This document shows positions 33,651-41,695 of a stretch of DNA of 64,000 nt, piece by piece. The notes beneath the pieces were generated by a model. That model had not been told where the DNA came from. It did not search any database and saw only the letters and a program-made list of their open reading frames with translations. This DNA is from Halobacterium litoreum (lineage in GTDB: Archaea; Halobacteriota; Halobacteria; Halobacteriales; Halobacteriaceae). The position numbers were made by a program, and so were the translations under genes. The stretch spans positions 992,001-1,056,000 of the forward strand of contig NZ_CP089466.1 in NCBI RefSeq assembly GCF_021233415.1, in the 5' to 3' direction. Positions within the stretch are counted from its first letter, which is position 1, and each line of letters begins with the position of its first letter.

Positions 33651-34289
33651 GTGCTCGCAGTCGCCGGCGGCAAGGGCGGGAGCGGGAAGACGACCACGGC
33701 ACTCGGCGTCGCCAGCGCCCTCGCCGAGCGGCGGCGCCGGCCACTCGTCGTGGATTGTGACTTGGACGCGCCGAACCTCCACCTGCGCGCCGACGTGCCC
33801 CGCGACCCCGGCGTGGGTACCGTCAGCGACGCTGGTATCGACGCCGCTGGCGACCCCGCGGCGCTCGCTCACGAGTCGCCCGCCGTTCCCGGCGTGGACG
33901 TTCTCCCCGCGGGCGACGCGGACGGCGACGCGCTCGCGGCTGCCATCGCTTCGCTCTCTGACGACCGGCCTGTCGTCTTGGACTGTCCCGCCGGCGCGAG
34001 CGAGGCCGCCGCCCGCCCCCTGCGTGCCGCCGACGGCTGTCTCGTCGTCGCCACGCGCGGTCGCGAGAGCGTCGAGGACGCCGTGAAGACCGCCGCGATG
34101 GCGCGCGCCGTCGGTACGCCCGTCCGCGCTGTCGCCGTCTCCCGCGAACCAGCCGTCCCCCGCGGCCTCGGCGACGCCCTCGACGCCCCTCGCGTCGTCC
34201 CCGTCCCGGCCGCCGACGCGCCGCTCAGAGCGGCGACCGCCCGGTCGGCCTACCGCGCGCTCGCCGACGCCGCGCGGCCAAACAGTTAA
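33651..34289 (+). CDS. MinD/ParA-like P-loop ATPase
   Basis: A 212-residue member of the deviant-Walker family: KGGSGKTT contains both the signature and the catalytic lysine, VVDCDLDAPNLHL is the A-prime/switch I region, and VVLDCPAG is switch II. It is shorter than classical MinD and lacks the long C-terminal amphipathic membrane helix. The start is a GTG at 33651 with a TATA-like ttcaagta about 30 bases upstream. It precedes a KaiC-like gene by 27 bases, a probable two-gene operon whose role is unknown. Confidence 0.82.
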   Translation: MLAVAGGKGGSGKTTTALGVASALAERRRRPLVVDCDLDAPNLHLRADVPRDPGVGTVSDAGIDAAGDPAALAHESPAVPGVDVLPAGDADGDALAAAIASLSDDRPVVLDCPAGASEAAARPLRAADGCLVVATRGRESVEDAVKTAAMARAVGTPVRAVAVSREPAVPRGLGDALDAPRVVPVPAADAPLRAATARSAYRALADAARPNS

Positions 34290-34316
34290 CGTGCCGCGGG
34301 CCACTACCGGTAAGTC

Positions 34317-34943
34317 ATGGCAGGGCGGCTCTCCACGGGCATCGACGTGCTCGACCGAGAGCTCGGCGGCGGGGTACCCGCCGGGACGGTGGTGGCCTAC
34401 GAGGCGCCACCGGCGAGCCAAGGAGAGCTACTGCTCTACGAACTCACGCGCCCCCGCCCCACGCTCTATCTCACCACGGACCGCACCGAGCAGGCGGTCC
34501 GCGACGCCTTCGAGGAGACCACCGCCCCTACCGGCGACCCGCAGGTCGGTTACATCCCCGGCGCGGACTCCCTGGAGAACGCCCGGCGCGCGTTCCGGAG
34601 CGTCCCCGAGGAGTCCACCGTCGTCATCGACCCCGTGGACTCCCTGGAGCGCGCCGACCGCAGCCGCTACGAGAACTTCCTCAACGAACTCGGCAACCAC
34701 ATGCGCAACGTCGGCGGCGTCGCCGTCCTCCACTGTCTCGACACCGACCACACCACCGACCTCCGGGGCACCACCCAGCACATGGTCGACGTGGTGTTCC
34801 GCCTCGAAGTCGAGGAGGCCGGCGGCGAAATCGAGTCCAAACTCTCGGTGCCGAAGTTCCGCGGCGGCGCCTCTCTCGACTCCCCCATCAAACTCAATCT
34901 CCGCGAGCGCGTGCAGGTCGACACCAGCCGCGACATCGCCTGA
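34317..34943 (+). CDS. RecA/KaiC-like protein without Walker A lysine
   Basis: A 208-residue protein with a RAD55/KaiC/RecA-like core (STGIDVLDRELGGGVPAGTV at residues 5-24; DPVDSLE and VLHCLD strands in the Walker B region). The place of the P-loop reads APPASQGE, so the GKT/S residues needed for ATP binding are absent; it may not hydrolyse ATP. Related haloarchaeal HTR-like proteins are annotated as signalling components. Its gene follows a MinD-like ATPase gene closely, suggesting a joint function. Confidence 0.8.
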   Translation: MAGRLSTGIDVLDRELGGGVPAGTVVAYEAPPASQGELLLYELTRPRPTLYLTTDRTEQAVRDAFEETTAPTGDPQVGYIPGADSLENARRAFRSVPEESTVVIDPVDSLERADRSRYENFLNELGNHMRNVGGVAVLHCLDTDHTTDLRGTTQHMVDVVFRLEVEEAGGEIESKLSVPKFRGGASLDSPIKLNLRERVQVDTSRDIA

Positions 34944-35033
34944 CCGTTCCAGTCGAGGCATCACCTACCCCTCTCGCCACCGCGGTAGCGTCGCCACTTC
35001 TCGACGGGAAAAACGGAGAAGACTGGTGGGTCG

Positions 35034-35948
35034 TTACTCTTCGTCGAGCTCTTCGTCGAGTTCGTCGACGATTTCGTCGGCGTCCACGTCGGCGTCTTCG
35101 AGGGCTTCCTCGACGTCGCCGAGGTCCTCGCCGCCGCCCATGCCGCCCATCATGCCGCCCATGCCGCCCATGCCGGCCGGCTGGCCGTCGATGACCTCCT
35201 GGACGATGACGCGGTCGAGGTCGAGCATGTCGATGACCTGATTGAGAATCTGCTGTTTGCCCATCATCCACTGCTGGTTGAACTGGAGCTGGGGCGACTG
35301 CTCGATGTACAGCGTCTCCTTCTCGACGGTCTCCGTCTCGGTCTCGCCCTCGTCGTTCTCGACTTCCTCCTCGACCTCGTCGGTCTCGATGTCCATGTCG
35401 AGTTCGACGTCGAAGTACATCTGGAGGAGGCCCTTCGCCTGCTCGACGCGGTCCTCGACCTCACCGACGATCTCGTACTCGTACTCGACGTCCTCGCCGG
35501 CGAGCGGGTGGTTGAAGTCGACGCGTGCGCGGCCGCCGATGACGGCTTCGACGTGGCCGTGCTCGCCGTCGATGTCGACATGGGCGCCGGGGTACCGGTC
35601 GTCCTCGGGGAGCTTCTGCGCGCTCACCGTGCGGACCTCGTCGTCGTCGTACTCGCCGAACGCCTGCTCGACGACGACGGTGCCGGAGTCGCCGACCTCC
35701 TTGCCGACGATGTCGTCCTCGACGGCCTCGAAGAGGTGGCCCTCACCGAGCACGATGGTGCGCGGGGAGAAGTCACGGTCCTCGGTCTCGACGCCTTCCT
35801 CCTCGGCGACTTCCTTGTCGGTGGTGTCGACGAGTTCGCCGCTGTCGACGGTGTACGCGGTGTAGGCGATTTCGACGAAGTCGCCCTCCTGAAGTCCCTG
35901 TTGTGCGTCGGATTCATCGGCCGTGTCGGCCTCGGATTCGTCGCTCAT
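35034..35948 (-). CDS. FKBP-type peptidyl-prolyl isomerase, long form
   Basis: A 304-residue peptidyl-prolyl isomerase with an archaeal SlyD-like FKBP domain (GDFVEIAYTAYTVDSGELVD; LGEGHLFEAVEDDIVGKEVG) holding an inserted chaperone flap, then a C-terminal domain. The C-terminal region contains a Gly/Met-rich run around residues 260-275 and a Glu/Asp-rich tail. Length matches the archaeal 29-kDa long FKBP type. The ATG at 35948 was chosen over an in-frame upstream start. Confidence 0.9.
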   Translation of the reverse strand: MSDESEADTADESDAQQGLQEGDFVEIAYTAYTVDSGELVDTTDKEVAEEEGVETEDRDFSPRTIVLGEGHLFEAVEDDIVGKEVGDSGTVVVEQAFGEYDDDEVRTVSAQKLPEDDRYPGAHVDIDGEHGHVEAVIGGRARVDFNHPLAGEDVEYEYEIVGEVEDRVEQAKGLLQMYFDVELDMDIETDEVEEEVENDEGETETETVEKETLYIEQSPQLQFNQQWMMGKQQILNQVIDMLDLDRVIVQEVIDGQPAGMGGMGGMMGGMGGGEDLGDVEEALEDADVDADEIVDELDEELDEE

Positions 35949-36008
35949 ACCCCTATGGACTCTCGTTTCACCCTTAAGAATCACGTTTCTCGCCCGTCGG
36001 CGCCGCCG

Positions 36009-36209
36009 TCAGCGCGCGTCGGAAAGCGGGACGACCGCGTCCGCGTCGACGGACAGCCACTCTGTCAGCCGCCGCCTGTCGTCTGCGTCCGCCGGACTGA
36101 CCGTACAGCGGTCTGGGGCGTCGGTGTACGGGACGACGGTCGCGGACAGCGCGGGCTGGTCAGCGGGGTCGTCGGCGTCTCCGGAACTGCGGCGGGAGTC
36201 GGCTGACAT
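36009..36209 (-). CDS. small DUF7511-like haloarchaeal protein
   Basis: A 66-residue protein with the pattern TVVPYTDAPDRCTVSPAD, RRLTEWLSVDADAVVPL that resembles a widespread haloarchaeal family. One cysteine; no membrane helix. The ATG at 36209 is followed by a disordered, Ser/Asp-rich leader. Function unknown. It is upstream of the FKBP gene on the same strand and divergent from the CYTH gene. Confidence 0.6.
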   Translation of the reverse strand: MSADSRRSSGDADDPADQPALSATVVPYTDAPDRCTVSPADADDRRRLTEWLSVDADAVVPLSDAR

Positions 36210-36321
36210 CCTACCTGGGTAGAGGGTACTCGGGTGTTTAACGGCTGCTAAGAGGCGAACGTAGGACTATAGAGCGCGGGGAAGCGCCGGCCTTTTCTCG
36301 GGGCGTCTCGTCGCCTCGCCC

Positions 36322-36936
36322 ATGTACGAAGTGGAGGTCAAGGTGCCGGCGAGCCACGACGCGGTGCGCGAAGCGCTCGCGGACGCGGGTGCGACGCCGG
36401 ACGGGACGGTGGCCCAATCGGACACGTACTTCGACGCGCCACATCGGACGTTCGCGGAGACCGACGAGGCGTTGCGCGTGCGTCGCGTGGCGACGGCGAC
36501 TGACGCCCTCGACCGGGACGCGGGTGACGTCTCCGCCCTCGTGGACGCGATTCTGGACGGTGACGTCGGACACGACGCCGAGTCCCGAGTGACGTACAAG
36601 GGGCCGCTCGTGGAGGCCGCGTCGAAGACCCGCGAGGAGTTCGAGACGGGCGTCGAGGGCGGCGACGAGATGCGCGAGATTCTGGAACGCCTCGGGTTCG
36701 AACCGGCCGCCGTCGTCCGGAAGGTCCGCGAACGCTACCGGCTCGACGGCTTCACGGTTCTGCTGGACGCCGTCGAGGGCGTCGGCGAGTACGTCGAAAT
36801 CGAGACCGAGGTCGAGACGGAAGGCGACGTCGAGGCGGCGCGCGAGGCGGCGTACGCGGTTCTCCGCGACCTCGGTCTCGACCCCGCGGACCAGATTCGG
36901 ACCTCGTACCTCGGCCTCCGCCTCGAAGATGCGTAG
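36322..36936 (+). CDS. CYTH domain protein (class IV adenylate cyclase-like)
   Basis: A 204-residue CYTH-fold protein. The EVEVKVP signature (ExExK) at the N-terminus, paired arginines in LRVRRV and the acidic motif VEIETEV near residue 155 define a triphosphate tunnel. The family includes thiamine triphosphatases and class IV adenylate cyclases; archaeal members are mostly of uncertain role. The ATG at 36322 gives the exact motif start MYEVEVK. It is followed by mat after 66 bases. Confidence 0.87.
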   Translation: MYEVEVKVPASHDAVREALADAGATPDGTVAQSDTYFDAPHRTFAETDEALRVRRVATATDALDRDAGDVSALVDAILDGDVGHDAESRVTYKGPLVEAASKTREEFETGVEGGDEMREILERLGFEPAAVVRKVRERYRLDGFTVLLDAVEGVGEYVEIETEVETEGDVEAAREAAYAVLRDLGLDPADQIRTSYLGLRLEDA

Positions 36937-36970
36937 CGCGCATACTTCGGTCGGTATCCTTTTTCGCAAG

Positions 36971-36979
36971 TTATAGAAA
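36971..36979 (+). promoter_or_regulatory. TATA box of mat
   Basis: ttatagaaa lies 24-32 bases before the ATG at 37003, consistent with a short or leaderless mRNA. Confidence 0.6.
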
Positions 36980-37002
36980 GCGAGACGCGGTAGATTCGGC
37001 CA

Positions 37003-38223
37003 ATGACCGAGCGGAACATTCAGGTGCAGTCTCTCGACCGGGGCGCGGTCGAGGACGAAACCGTCGAAATCGTCGAACGAAAAGGCCTCGGCCACCCCGA
37101 CTCCATCTGCGACGGCATCGCCGAGCACGTCTGTGAAGCCCTCGCCCGCGAGTACCTCGACCGCGTCGGCAAAGTCCTCCACTTCAACACCGACGAGACC
37201 CAACTCGTCGCCGGCACCGCCGCGCCCGCGTTCGGCGGCGGCGAAGTCATCGAACCCATCTACATTCTCGTCGTCGGCCGCGCCACCAGCCACTACGTCG
37301 ACGACGACGGCACCGAGTACGACATCCCCGTCGACGCCATCGCGCTCGAAGCCGCCCGCGACTACCTCCGCGAGACGCTCCCGAACCTCGACCTCGAAAC
37401 CGACGTCATCGTCGACGTGAAACTCGGCGAAGGCTCCGGCGACCTCCAGGAGGTCTTCAGCGACGACGGCCCCGCCGTCCCGATGGCCAACGACACCTCC
37501 TTCGGCGTCGGCCACGCCCCCCTCACGGAGACCGAACGCCTCGTTCGGGAGACCGAACGCTCCCTCAACGGCCCCTACGGCGAGGACAACCCCGCCGTCG
37601 GCGAGGACGTCAAAGTCATGGGCAAACGCGAGGGCGACCACATCGACGTCACCGTCGCCGCCGCGCTCGTCGACACCTACGTCCCGAACATGGACGCCTA
37701 CGAGGCCGAAATCGAGTCCATCCGCGAGCACGTCCACGACCTCGCCGACGAGTACACCGACCGCGACGTCACCGTCCACGTCAACACCGCCGACGACTAC
37801 GAGGACGGCTCCATCTACCTCACCACCACCGGCACCAGCGCCGAACAGGGCGACGACGGCTCCGTCGGCCGCGGCAACCGCGCGAACGGCCTCATCACGC
37901 CGAACCGCTCGATGAGCATGGAAGCCACCTCCGGGAAGAACCCGGTCAACCACATCGGGAAAATCTACAACCTCCTCTCCACCCAAATCGCCGAGAGCGT
38001 CGTCGCCGAAGTCGAGGGCATCCGCGACCTCCGCGTCCGCCTGCTCTCCCAAATCGGTCGCCCCATCGACGAACCGCACGTCGCAGACGTCCACGTCGTC
38101 ACCGACGACGGTGTCACCATCCCCGACGTCGAACCCGAGATTCAGGCCATCGTCGACGAGGAACTCGCCGACGTCACCGCCATCACCCAGCGCGTCATCG
38201 ACGGCGAACTCACGACGTTCTAG
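37003..38223 (+). CDS. mat: methionine adenosyltransferase, archaeal type
   Basis: A 406-residue archaeal S-adenosylmethionine synthetase (COG1812 type), distinct from bacterial MetK. Recognisable stretches are [37 protein letters not shown] and the C-terminal [15 protein letters not shown]. It shows a very strong C-ending codon bias, stronger than its neighbours, pointing to high expression. The 3-prime flank carries a series of hairpins (38243-38386). It provides the methyl donor for the many methyltransferases of the cell. Confidence 0.95.
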   Translation: MTERNIQVQSLDRGAVEDETVEIVERKGLGHPDSICDGIAEHVCEALAREYLDRVGKVLHFNTDETQLVAGTAAPAFGGGEVIEPIYILVVGRATSHYVDDDGTEYDIPVDAIALEAARDYLRETLPNLDLETDVIVDVKLGEGSGDLQEVFSDDGPAVPMANDTSFGVGHAPLTETERLVRETERSLNGPYGEDNPAVGEDVKVMGKREGDHIDVTVAAALVDTYVPNMDAYEAEIESIREHVHDLADEYTDRDVTVHVNTADDYEDGSIYLTTTGTSAEQGDDGSVGRGNRANGLITPNRSMSMEATSGKNPVNHIGKIYNLLSTQIAESVVAEVEGIRDLRVRLLSQIGRPIDEPHVADVHVVTDDGVTIPDVEPEIQAIVDEELADVTAITQRVIDGELTTF

Positions 38224-38242
38224 AACCCACTTTTTGCTCTGC

Positions 38243-38269
38243 GTCGGGGTGCGCAGAGCGCACCCCGAC
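38243..38269 (+). terminator. perfect 12-bp hairpin after mat
   Basis: gtcggggtgcgc and gcgcaccccgac are exact reverse complements separated by aga, 20 bases after the mat stop. A T-run (ttttt) sits just before and an A-run just after. It likely ends or stabilises the mat transcript; archaeal terminators usually need only U-tracts, so the role is inferred. Confidence 0.55.
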
Positions 38270-38291
38270 TCGGCAAAAACTTGGGGAAAAA

Positions 38292-38325
38292 GCGGCGTCA
38301 CCCCACCTCCGGTGGGGTTCGCCGC
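38292..38325. repeat. two-part inverted repeat
   Basis: An inner perfect 7-bp stem (ccccacc / ggtgggg, loop tcc) is extended by an outer 6-bp stem (gcggcg / cgccgc) across a small internal loop. Part of the cluster of hairpins between mat and thiI. Confidence 0.6.
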
Positions 38326-38367
38326 CTGCGCTCGCTACGCTCGCGCAGTGAACCGCTCGCGCATTCC

Positions 38368-38386
38368 GAGGCGGCTTCGCCGCCTC
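38368..38386. repeat. perfect 8-bp inverted repeat
   Basis: gaggcggc, loop ttc, gccgcctc: exact complements. Such gcggcttcgccgc elements are common dispersed hairpins in GC-rich genomes. Confidence 0.6.
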
Positions 38387-38587
38387 GCGGCGCTCGCGGA
38401 TGCTCGATCTCAAGTACCAGACCGGGACCAACCCTGCGCGTGACCTGACGGTTCGCGCGAGTTCGGGCGAGGCGCCAGCGTGGCACCCGACTCGCGACGG
38501 CGACTGCCACCAGTCCGCACACCCCGCTCTTCGAGTGTTCCGAGCGCGAGCGATAGGTGTTTACTGTCGCGTCCTCTCGCATCGGGT

Positions 38588-39763
38588 ATGCTACCGCCCG
38601 GTGCGGACTCCGTGGTCGTCCGGCACGGCGACGTGGGCGTGAAGTCGAGTTCGGTGCAGGCGAACATGGAGCGAACGCTCCGCGAGAACCTCGACGCGAT
38701 GCTCGCCGACCGCGACGTTCCGGGGACGGTCGACCGCGAGTGGGGTCGACTGCTCGTTCGCACCACCGACCCCGACCGGGCGGCCGACGCCGCCGCCGAC
38801 ACCTTCGGCGTCGTGTCCGCCAGCCCCGCCGTCTCCGTCCCGCCGGACCTAGACGCCATCTGCGACGCGCTCGCCGACGCGGCGCGCGAACAGTACGACG
38901 GCGGCGCGTTCGCGGTGGACGCCCGGCGCGCCGGCGACCACGACTTCGACAGCCACGACGTGAACCGCGCGGGCGGCGACGCCGTCTGGGACGCCGTCGA
39001 AGACGACTTCGACCCCGAAGTGGACCTCGACTACCCCGACCTGACGTTCTCCGTCGAGGTCCGACAGGAGGAGGCGTTCGTCTTCCTCGAACACCGCGAC
39101 GGCCCCGGCGGGATGCCACTCGGAACCCAAGACCCCTTGATTGCGCTCGTCTCCGGCGGCATCGACTCGCCCGTGGCGGCGTGGGAGGCGATGAAACGCG
39201 GGTCACCGATAGTGCCGCTGTACCTCGACCTCGGCGAGTACGGCGGCCCCGACCACGTCGCGCGAGCGGAGGAGACGGTCCGGGCACTCGCCAGATACGC
39301 GCCCGGTGAAGACCTCTCGCTTTTGGTCGCGCCGGCGGGCGACGCAGTCGAACGACTCGCCGCGAACACCGGCCGGACGCGCATGCTGTCCTACCGGCGG
39401 TTCATGTACCGCGTCGCCGAGCACGTCGCCGAGTCGGTCGGCGCCGCGGGCATCGTCTCCGGAGAGGCGCTCGGCCAGAAGTCGAGTCAGACCGCCGCGA
39501 ACTTCGCCGTCGTCGACCGCGCGACCGACCTCCCGATTCACCGGCCGCTGTTCGCGCTCGACAAACAGGAGATAATCCGGCGCGCCCGCGACATCGACAC
39601 CTACCGCGATTCGACCATCGAGGTCGGCTGCAACCGCCTCGCGCCGAGCCAGCCGCTGACCGCGGCGCCCATCGAGAGCGTGCGGAAGGACGAACCCGAC
39701 GCGCTCTACGAGTGGGCCCGCGAGGTCGCCGAGGACGTCGAGAGCCCGGAGGTGGTCGCGTGA
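38588..39763 (+). CDS. thiI: tRNA 4-thiouridine synthetase ThiI
   Basis: A 391-residue enzyme that adenylates and thiolates tRNA position 8. It has an N-terminal ferredoxin-like/THUMP region (1-165) followed by the PP-loop pyrophosphatase domain with VSGGIDSPVAAWEAMKRG. It ends without the rhodanese domain of the E. coli type, so sulfur must come from another donor. The ATG at 38588 fits the family start. Its TGA overlaps the GTG of the next gene. Confidence 0.92.
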   Translation: MLPPGADSVVVRHGDVGVKSSSVQANMERTLRENLDAMLADRDVPGTVDREWGRLLVRTTDPDRAADAAADTFGVVSASPAVSVPPDLDAICDALADAAREQYDGGAFAVDARRAGDHDFDSHDVNRAGGDAVWDAVEDDFDPEVDLDYPDLTFSVEVRQEEAFVFLEHRDGPGGMPLGTQDPLIALVSGGIDSPVAAWEAMKRGSPIVPLYLDLGEYGGPDHVARAEETVRALARYAPGEDLSLLVAPAGDAVERLAANTGRTRMLSYRRFMYRVAEHVAESVGAAGIVSGEALGQKSSQTAANFAVVDRATDLPIHRPLFALDKQEIIRRARDIDTYRDSTIEVGCNRLAPSQPLTAAPIESVRKDEPDALYEWAREVAEDVESPEVVA

Positions 39764-40212
39764 CGCGCGTCTGCATCCTCGGGAGCGACGACGTTGACCT
39801 CCGCATCGACCTATTCGGGTACGAGACGGCCCGCCGTGCGCTCGCGACCTACGACGTGGAGTCGCCCTACGAGAACACGGTCGCCGTCGACACGGTGAGC
39901 CTCGGCGCCGCCGTCTCCCTGTTGAACGACCTGAACTGGTATCTCGTCCGCCTCGCGGACGCCGCGTTCGTGCGCGAACCGTCGGTCTCCGAGACCGAGT
40001 GGCTGTCTCGCGACCTCGCCGCCGAGGTCAGGGACGGCGACGAGCGCGCGAACGAGACGGACGCCCGCCTGAAGGTGTACGGCGTCGAGGGCGGCGAACT
40101 GGTCGAGCCGATGTACGTCACGCGCGTGCAGGGCGAGCGCCCCGAGTACGACCTCCGGGACGTCGACGACACGTTCGTCGTGCGCGTCACCGAGTCGGAG
40201 TTCCAGAACTAG
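39760..40212 (+). CDS. DUF5804-like haloarchaeal protein
   Basis: A 150-residue protein starting at a GTG that overlaps the thiI stop (GTGA). Its conserved-looking core is RVCILGSDDVDLRIDLFGYE and LLNDLNWYLVRLADAAFV. No catalytic motif is visible. Translational coupling with thiI suggests a link to tRNA thiolation, by inference. It overlaps the convergent cysteine synthase gene by 4 bases. Confidence 0.7.
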   Translation: MTRVCILGSDDVDLRIDLFGYETARRALATYDVESPYENTVAVDTVSLGAAVSLLNDLNWYLVRLADAAFVREPSVSETEWLSRDLAAEVRDGDERANETDARLKVYGVEGGELVEPMYVTRVQGERPEYDLRDVDDTFVVRVTESEFQN

Positions 40213-41204
40213 TCGAAGACGCCCGCGGAGAGATACCGCTCCCCGGAGTCGGGGAAGACGGTGACGACGAGCGGGCAGTCGTCGTAGGTGTCGCCGCCGT
40301 CCGCGAGCGCGTCCTCGTCGAGCCCTGCGTCCGCGAGGTCGTCGGCGTCGAAGGAGACCTCCGGGCAGTTCAACTCCGGTTCGGCGATGCGTTCGGCGAC
40401 GCGCCGAGCGGCGAGGTACGCGGCGCCGCTGGACTGCCCGACGAGGATGCCCTCTTCGCGCGCGAGTTCTCTGACCGTACGCTCCGCGTCGCCGACTGCG
40501 ACCGTCTCGACGCTGTCGACGAGGTCTCGGTCGAGCAGGTCGCTGACGAAGCCCGGGCCCATCCCCTGGAAGTCGTCGTCGCCGGGTTCGCCGGTCGAGA
40601 GGACGGCGTTGTCCTCGGGTTCGACCGCGACGACATCCATCTCCGGGAACTCCTCCTTGAGTCGCGTGGCGGTTCCGGTGATGGTGCCGCCGGTGCCGAC
40701 GCCCGCGACGAACGCGTCGATTTCGCGGCCCTCGACTTGTTCGAGAATCTCCTCGGCGGTCGTCCGGTAGTGCGCCCGCGGGTTCGCGGGGTTCTCGAAC
40801 TGGGAGACCCGGAAGCCGCCGTCCTCGTCGGCGATGCGGTCGGCGCGCTCGTTGGCGGTCTCCATGCCGCCGTCCACGAGTTCGAGGTCGGCGCCGTACG
40901 CCCGGAGCAGTTGCTTGCGTTCCTCGGACATGGCCGCGGGCATCACGATGGTGAGGTCGTAGTCGCGGGCCGCCGCGACGACCGCGAGCCCGATACCGGT
41001 GTTGCCGCTGGTCGCCTCGACGAGGCGGTCGCCCGGCGCGATTTCGCCGTCGCGCTCGGCGGCCAGCACCATCTCGCGGGCGGGCCGGTCCTTCGCGGAC
41101 CCGCCGGGGTTGAACCCCTCGAGTTTGGCCGCGACGGTGGCGCCCTCGGGCGCCGGTACTCGCACGAGCGGCGTCCCGATGGCGTCCAGGATGCTGTCCT
41201 TCAT
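40209..41204 (-). CDS. cysK: PLP-dependent cysteine synthase family protein
   Basis: A 331-residue fold-type II PLP enzyme related to O-acetylserine sulfhydrylase. The lysine site lies in FNPGGSAKDRPA, the substrate loop is ATSGNTGIG, and the phosphate loop is GVGTGGTITG. Length and motifs fit cysteine synthase or cystathionine beta-synthase-like proteins; substrate choice needs assay. The ATG at 41204 is at the conserved start. Being next to thiI may reflect sulfur metabolism. Confidence 0.88.
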   Translation of the reverse strand: MKDSILDAIGTPLVRVPAPEGATVAAKLEGFNPGGSAKDRPAREMVLAAERDGEIAPGDRLVEATSGNTGIGLAVVAAARDYDLTIVMPAAMSEERKQLLRAYGADLELVDGGMETANERADRIADEDGGFRVSQFENPANPRAHYRTTAEEILEQVEGREIDAFVAGVGTGGTITGTATRLKEEFPEMDVVAVEPEDNAVLSTGEPGDDDFQGMGPGFVSDLLDRDLVDSVETVAVGDAERTVRELAREEGILVGQSSGAAYLAARRVAERIAEPELNCPEVSFDADDLADAGLDEDALADGGDTYDDCPLVVTVFPDSGERYLSAGVFD

Positions 41205-41329
41205 TGCGCGGGTGTACGCACTGGGGGAGTAAACATATGCCGGGCGGTGGCAGGCACTGCCGGGTCTCTCCCGTGGCAACCGCCGCGGCGAGCGCGAGCC
41301 TTTTGCCGGGGACGCGCCAAACACCGGCA

Positions 41330-41695
41330 ATGAGTCTGAAGACGATGGAACCGAACCCGGCGTGGGACGCGGACTCCTACCCGGAGGTCGTGGAGACGTT
41401 CGGAAATCTCGGCGACGACGCCGTCGTGCGCGTGTGGGGCGGCGATTGGTGTGGCGACTGCCGCTCCCAACTGCCGGACTTCGCGGCGGCGATGGACGCG
41501 GCGGGCGTGGAGAACGTCGAACAGTATCCCGTGGACCGAGAGGACGGCGAGAAGGTCGGCGAGAAGGTAGCGGAGTACGACGTGACGCTGATTCCGACGG
41601 TCGTCGTGGAGCGCGACGGCGAGGAACTCGCGCGCTTCGAGGAGCGCGAGACCCGTGAGGCGGCGGTCTACCTCGCGGACGAACTCAGCGACTGA
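41330..41695 (+). CDS. thioredoxin-like protein
   Basis: A 121-residue thioredoxin-fold protein with active-site WCGDC and the cis-proline motif TLIPTVVV. The spacing between them is shorter than in classic thioredoxin but typical of haloarchaeal thioredoxin-like proteins. The ATG at 41330 follows a cluster of upstream in-frame starts that would add no domain. Its last 11 bases overlap the convergent DUF255 gene. Confidence 0.82.
   Translation: MSLKTMEPNPAWDADSYPEVVETFGNLGDDAVVRVWGGDWCGDCRSQLPDFAAAMDAAGVENVEQYPVDREDGEKVGEKVAEYDVTLIPTVVVERDGEELARFEERETREAAVYLADELSD

Larger units (their letters stand above)
38224..38587. other. 364-bp gene-free spacer with several inverted repeats
   Basis: No convincing gene lies between mat and thiI. 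The spacer holds at least three strong inverted repeats (38243-38269, 38292-38325, 38368-38386) and a weaker one (38326-38348). A 15-base string tcaagtaccagaccg near 38410 also occurs upstream of the MinD-like gene near 33620; this may be chance. Codon-like reading frames here lack family features. Confidence 0.7.

Noticed and set aside
36238-38301. A 687-residue minus-strand frame opposite mat
   Set aside because: Antisense of mat and the CYTH gene, both of which have clear family motifs.
38400-38642. An 80-residue frame beginning MLDLKYQTGTNP between mat and thiI
   Set aside because: It overlaps the thiI start, has poor codon periodicity and includes hairpin DNA.
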